Assembly (NCBI GenBank): GCA_020430865.1
Contig: JAGQIY010000872.1
Location: 1 to 9,282, forward strand
DNA length: 9,282 bases
Origin: Myxococcales bacterium
Lineage (GTDB): Bacteria; Myxococcota; Polyangia; Polyangiales; Polyangiaceae
Reading direction: 5' to 3'
Shown here: positions 6,788 to 9,282 of the stretch, one piece after another
Position numbering within the stretch: the first letter of the stretch is position 1
How the letters are laid out: each line of letters begins with the position of its first letter
Notes under the pieces: model-generated
Database searches by the model: none
What the model saw: only the letters and a program-made list of their open reading frames with translations
What the model was told of the DNA's origin: nothing
Made by a program: the position numbers and the translations under genes

Positions 6788-8125
6788 GTGCCGACACTCG
6801 AGCTGCCTGCACTCTACGCCGACGTCATCGCCGCCCAGACGGCGCCGGCTCGGCCAATTCTCATCAACCGGGATCCCGGTCCGGGCGAGATGGGCGTGCC
6901 GCTCGAGTGGTTCATCGCCCTGGAGATCCTCGACCCAGGTCCCGACGGCATCGACCGCGCCGAAACGCGCGTGCTCGTCGACGGTGTCCTGGCGTTCGAG
7001 GGTGGCGGCGTACCGGAGCTCAAGCCGGGGTTCGATGGACCTCGGGCGACCGTCGTTCAGACGAGCGACACGCTGCGAGTGGTCCTCGATCCGGCCGTTC
7101 CGTTCGAGAGCCAGGCGCTCGTCACCGTGCGCGTCATCTCGGCCACGGTCGGCGGTGCGCCCACGATCGATGAGACGTATTTCTTCGTGGCCGAGGACCG
7201 AACGCCGCCGAAGGCCGTGGGTGCACAGGCCGTGTCGCCGACAATCGTCAGGGTCGGCTTCGATGAGGATGTCCTGGTTACTGACCCGCTGGGCTTCGTG
7301 TTCGAAGCGCTCGATTTCCCCGCGGTGCCGGTGGTGCCGATCGATGCCGTGAGCGACGGGGCGGCTGTGCTCGTGACCCTCGACACCGAGCTCACGCCCG
7401 ACGTGCGGTATCGCGTTCATGTCACCGGCGTCGAGGACACCAAAGAGAACTCGGTCACGACTCCCGACGATGTCGCGATCTTCACTGGCTATCGGTCGCC
7501 ACGCCCGGCCGGGCGAAGGTTCGACCTCTGGTCGATGCTGCCGCGACACAACCGCCGGAGCGATGTCACCGGTGACCTGCGCCGCTTCATCGCCTGCCTG
7601 CAGGAGGCGCTCGACCTGTTGATGGTCGAGGGCGATCGCTTCAGCGACGTGTTCGACATCGAGCGCGCGCCCGAAGCCTTTCTCGCGCTCATCCTCCACG
7701 ATCTTGGCAACCCGTTTCCCTTCGACCTGGAAGAGCTGGACAAGCGGCGGCTCGCCTCCGTGCTGGTCGAGATGTATCGGCAGAAGGGAACGGCCATCGG
7801 CATCGAGAACGCGATCCGGTTCTTTCTCGGCATCGACATCACCGCGATCACACCCTTCGCCGGCACGACGCTCGTGCTCGGCGAGTCGGAGCTGGGCGTG
7901 GACTGGGAGCTCGGCCCCTCCGATCGCTTCGCCCGCTACGCCTTCGACGTCGAGGTCGACATCCCGCTCAACGCCACCGAACGCAGTCAGATCCGCGCCA
8001 TCGTCGACTACCTCAAGCCCGCCCACACCCACTTCGTCCAGCTCATCGAGCCCATGCCGCCGGTGTTCATCGACCACTGGGAGCTGGGCTCCAGCGAACT
8101 CGGGGAGACGACCGAGCTGCACTGA
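6788..8125 (+). CDS. I: gpI-like phage tail protein with two N-terminal Ig-like domains
   Basis: A 445-residue protein starting at GTG 6788, with AGGAGGA at 6777-6783. Residues about 240-420 match the tail protein I family (P2 gpI; the TIGR02242-type tail domain), which connects the baseplate wedge to fibres. Key segments are [17 protein letters not shown] (243-259), [17 protein letters not shown] (263-279), [25 protein letters not shown] (about 298-322), [24 protein letters not shown] (327-350) and the end [15 protein letters not shown] (408-422). Residues about 20-138 and 139-235 look like two Ig-like beta-sandwiches. The second has the SbsA-type pattern [24 protein letters not shown] and later [20 protein letters not shown]2 gpI itself is much shorter (about 176 residues), so the N-terminal half is an addition. 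The C-terminus repeats a motif ([12 protein letters not shown] at 365-376; [14 protein letters not shown] at 431-444). Its place as last tail gene before a hairpin suits the end of this operon segment. Confidence 0.87.
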   Translation: MPTLELPALYADVIAAQTAPARPILINRDPGPGEMGVPLEWFIALEILDPGPDGIDRAETRVLVDGVLAFEGGGVPELKPGFDGPRATVVQTSDTLRVVLDPAVPFESQALVTVRVISATVGGAPTIDETYFFVAEDRTPPKAVGAQAVSPTIVRVGFDEDVLVTDPLGFVFEALDFPAVPVVPIDAVSDGAAVLVTLDTELTPDVRYRVHVTGVEDTKENSVTTPDDVAIFTGYRSPRPAGRRFDLWSMLPRHNRRSDVTGDLRRFIACLQEALDLLMVEGDRFSDVFDIERAPEAFLALILHDLGNPFPFDLEELDKRRLASVLVEMYRQKGTAIGIENAIRFFLGIDITAITPFAGTTLVLGESELGVDWELGPSDRFARYAFDVEVDIPLNATERSQIRAIVDYLKPAHTHFVQLIEPMPPVFIDHWELGSSELGETTELH

Positions 8126-8130
8126 GCCAA

Positions 8131-8159
8131 AGACGCCGCACCTCGCCAACCCGGCGTCT
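8131..8159 (+). terminator. hairpin after the tail operon, candidate terminator
   Basis: Six bases after the gpI stop, AGACGCCG (8131-8138) pairs perfectly with CGGCGTCT (8152-8159) around a 13-base loop, an 8-bp GC-rich stem. There is no following T run, so it is not a canonical intrinsic terminator. It may slow transcription, mark the end of the tail transcript, or be part of the boundary of the inserted nuclease gene. Confidence 0.45.
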
Positions 8160-8193
8160 CTCCGGTAGGTTCGAGACCAGCTCGCACCATGGC

Positions 8194-9165
8194 ATGCAGA
8201 TGACGGAACTCGGCCCCATCTACACGAAGGGCGCCTCTTACCGGGCGCGAGCCGAGGCTCGGCAGCGTGAGTATCGGGCCCGAGTGCTCGGCGTGGCCCA
8301 CGGTGAGTACGGCCACTTCCTGGCACCGGAAGCTGCCATCGGAGGTAAAAACTTCGTGGTCGACGAGGCCTTTCACGCTGCTCGGGCCAGGCAGCGTGCA
8401 GGCAAGGGTGTCGCCCCGCGGACCTTCGAGAACATGCTCTCCAGCCAGGCGATGTGCTTCAACATCTTCGCCCCATTGAGCACCCGCCTCGATCTCGCCG
8501 CGGAAGTCCTGCGGTCGTTCATTCCTGGACTTACGAAGGTGACGGCCATCCACATCGAGCACACGCCAGCCGGCGACATCTTCAATGACCAGACCGGTCG
8601 CGGTGGCGTGGATTGCGATCTTCTGATCGAGGGGACGACGACCGCCGGTGCCTTTGTGCAGGTCGTCGAGACCAAGTTCGTCGAGCCCGAGTTCAGCGTC
8701 TGCGGATTTCGGAAACCAGGTCGCGTGACCAAGGGACTGGCCGTGTGCCCCGACGATGTAGATGTTCGCGGGGACCGCGACGCCTGCCTCTACGTGCGGA
8801 GCAAGGGGTACACATACTGGCGCCGTAGCGACCAGTTCGCCGTGCTCGCTGACGATGCACTACCGGCGTCTGGATGCCCGTTTTCCGATGCCCGATGGCA
8901 GCTGTGGGTGAACCTTGTCCTTGCGCACGCCGAGGCAGAGCGCCGTGGAGCTGCGAACGCTCGGTTCGGGGTCTGTTCGTCGTCCAAGAACGCTGCGCTC
9001 CTCCGAGATGGCCAAGTCCTCGATGGCTTCCGCTCGCTGCTTCGTGACTCAGAGACGGTGCAGCTTTTCGACCTTGAGGTCTTGCTCGACCGCATCGAGT
9101 CCCTCGTTCCGGGGAAGCTCGCGGGCTGGGCTGCACGCCTGTCTGACCGTTACCGCGGTATCTAG
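8194..9165 (+). CDS. PD-(D/E)XK nuclease, PGN_0703-like putative restriction endonuclease
   Basis: A 323-residue predicted nuclease with no phage structural features. The core shows HIEHTPAGD (120-128), then GGVDCDLLIEG (137-147) followed by FVQVVETKF (154-162). This gives the D-x16-E-x-K arrangement (D142, E159, K161) of PD-(D/E)XK nucleases, with E122 as a plausible extra metal ligand. NMLSSQAMCFNIFAPL (80-95), WQLWVNLVLAHAEA (235-248) and ARFGVCSSSKNAALL (256-270) resemble conserved segments I associate with the PGN_0703 putative restriction endonuclease family, which is mostly uncharacterised. The N-terminal YRARAEARQREYRARVLG is a basic helix. The start is uncertain: ATG 8194 and in-frame ATG 8200 both lack a clear ribosome site. 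It stands alone after gpI with no methylase visible. A tail-delivered effector role is an alternative, though the fold suits an intracellular defence enzyme better. Confidence 0.8.
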   Translation: MQMTELGPIYTKGASYRARAEARQREYRARVLGVAHGEYGHFLAPEAAIGGKNFVVDEAFHAARARQRAGKGVAPRTFENMLSSQAMCFNIFAPLSTRLDLAAEVLRSFIPGLTKVTAIHIEHTPAGDIFNDQTGRGGVDCDLLIEGTTTAGAFVQVVETKFVEPEFSVCGFRKPGRVTKGLAVCPDDVDVRGDRDACLYVRSKGYTYWRRSDQFAVLADDALPASGCPFSDARWQLWVNLVLAHAEAERRGAANARFGVCSSSKNAALLRDGQVLDGFRSLLRDSETVQLFDLEVLLDRIESLVPGKLAGWAARLSDRYRGI

Positions 9166-9183
9166 GCACCGCGGTATCTAGGC
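9152..9183. repeat. perfect 16-base tandem duplication over the nuclease stop codon
   Basis: ACCGCGGTATCTAGGC occurs twice with no gap (9152-9167 and 9168-9183). The first copy contains the last codons and the TAG stop (9163-9165) of the nuclease gene; the second lies downstream. Each copy includes the palindrome ACCGCGGT. It could be a replication slip, or the direct-repeat scar of an insertion or excision event. Confidence 0.85.
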
Positions 9184-9201
9184 GGCGCTTCCCAATCGAG
9201 C

Positions 9202-9213
9202 CTGCGCGCGCAG
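9202..9213. repeat. perfect 12-base palindrome CTGCGCGCGCAG
   Basis: A self-complementary 12-mer lies in the non-coding DNA after the nuclease gene, between the tandem duplication and repeat copy B. It could form a short stem or be a dimeric protein-binding site, but in DNA this GC-rich a CG-alternating palindrome is not very unlikely by chance. Confidence 0.3.
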
Positions 9214-9221
9214 ACCACTGC

Positions 9222-9265
9222 GGTTGTCCCCGGCACGGTCCTCGGGCGCTTTGCCCCTCTGGAGA
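9222..9265 (+). repeat. 44-base element, copy B, downstream of the nuclease gene
   Basis: This is the second copy of the element described at 3545-3588, same orientation, 32/44 identical, with the exact core CGGGCGCTTTGCC at 9243-9255. Here the core extends to a perfect GGGC-GCTTT-GCCC hairpin. As in copy A it lies at the right side of a nuclease cargo gene, and if the layout is parallel a tail gene should start soon after the window ends. No convincing start codon is visible between 9265 and 9282. The whole tract 9166-9282 has no gene that I can support. Confidence 0.6.
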
Positions 9266-9282
9266 CCCATCTCCGAGGGCAC

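Noticed and set aside
8189..8203. Mini-frame ATG GCA TGC AGA TGA overlapping the nuclease start
   Set aside because: Four codons with no ribosome site. It is probably chance, although it could in principle affect initiation.
6353..8326. Very long minus-strand open frame (657 codons) opposite gpI
   Set aside because: It is antisense to a well-recognised tail gene, is rich in Arg/His/Asp/Glu/Gly as expected from mirror reading of GC-rich codons, and shows no domain motif.
1..9282. CRISPR array, tRNA, rRNA or transposase
   Set aside because: No array of repeats with spacers, no cloverleaf-like sequence and no transposase or integrase motif was seen on either strand.

Overview
The window is high-GC DNA (most genes are strongly GC-rich at third positions; a sampled stretch at 4861-4920 is 39/60 G+C). 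It is densely packed, with stop/start overlaps, good Shine-Dalgarno sites and GTG/TTG starts. It looks like part of a contractile phage tail, prophage or phage-derived injection particle in a high-GC bacterium. A proteobacterial or myxobacterial-type host fits, but nothing here identifies the taxon.

Layout. Plus strand: the 3' end of an unknown gene (2-115); a gpV-type baseplate spike protein (112-690); a hydrophobic protein of unknown function (702-1376); and a gpW/gp25 baseplate wedge protein (1386-1784). Minus strand: a DUF262 + HNH (DUF1524-like) nuclease of the GmrSD/SspE type (1816-3438, possibly from 3513). Plus strand again: a gpJ/gp47 baseplate protein (3597-5108); a protein built from about 31-residue EDFE-W repeats (5108-5656); a LamG-like jelly-roll protein (5685-6380); a small protein, probably beta-rich (6380-6778); and a gpI-like tail protein with two N-terminal Ig-like domains (6788-8125). 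After a hairpin comes a PD-(D/E)XK nuclease resembling the PGN_0703 family (8194-9165), then about 117 bases of repeat-rich non-coding DNA.

How it works together. Without the unknown and nuclease genes, the order is V-W-J-I, the classic P2-type baseplate order. V would form the piercing spike. W and J would form the wedges. I would connect the wedge to fibres. The small genes between J and I are candidate baseplate decorations, fibre adaptors or surface-binding parts. Two unrelated nuclease genes of restriction/anti-phage type sit inside or directly behind this module, one antisense between W and J and one after I. This suggests that the baseplate operon tolerates defence-type cargo.

Main signal to follow. 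A 44-base element (32/44 identical, with an exact 13-base core CGGGCGCTTTGCC) occurs once just before the gpJ start (3545-3588) and again after the second nuclease gene (9222-9265), in the same orientation. Both copies lie at the right-hand edge of a cargo gene. It may be an insertion boundary, a restart promoter/leader for the tail operon, or a recombination site.
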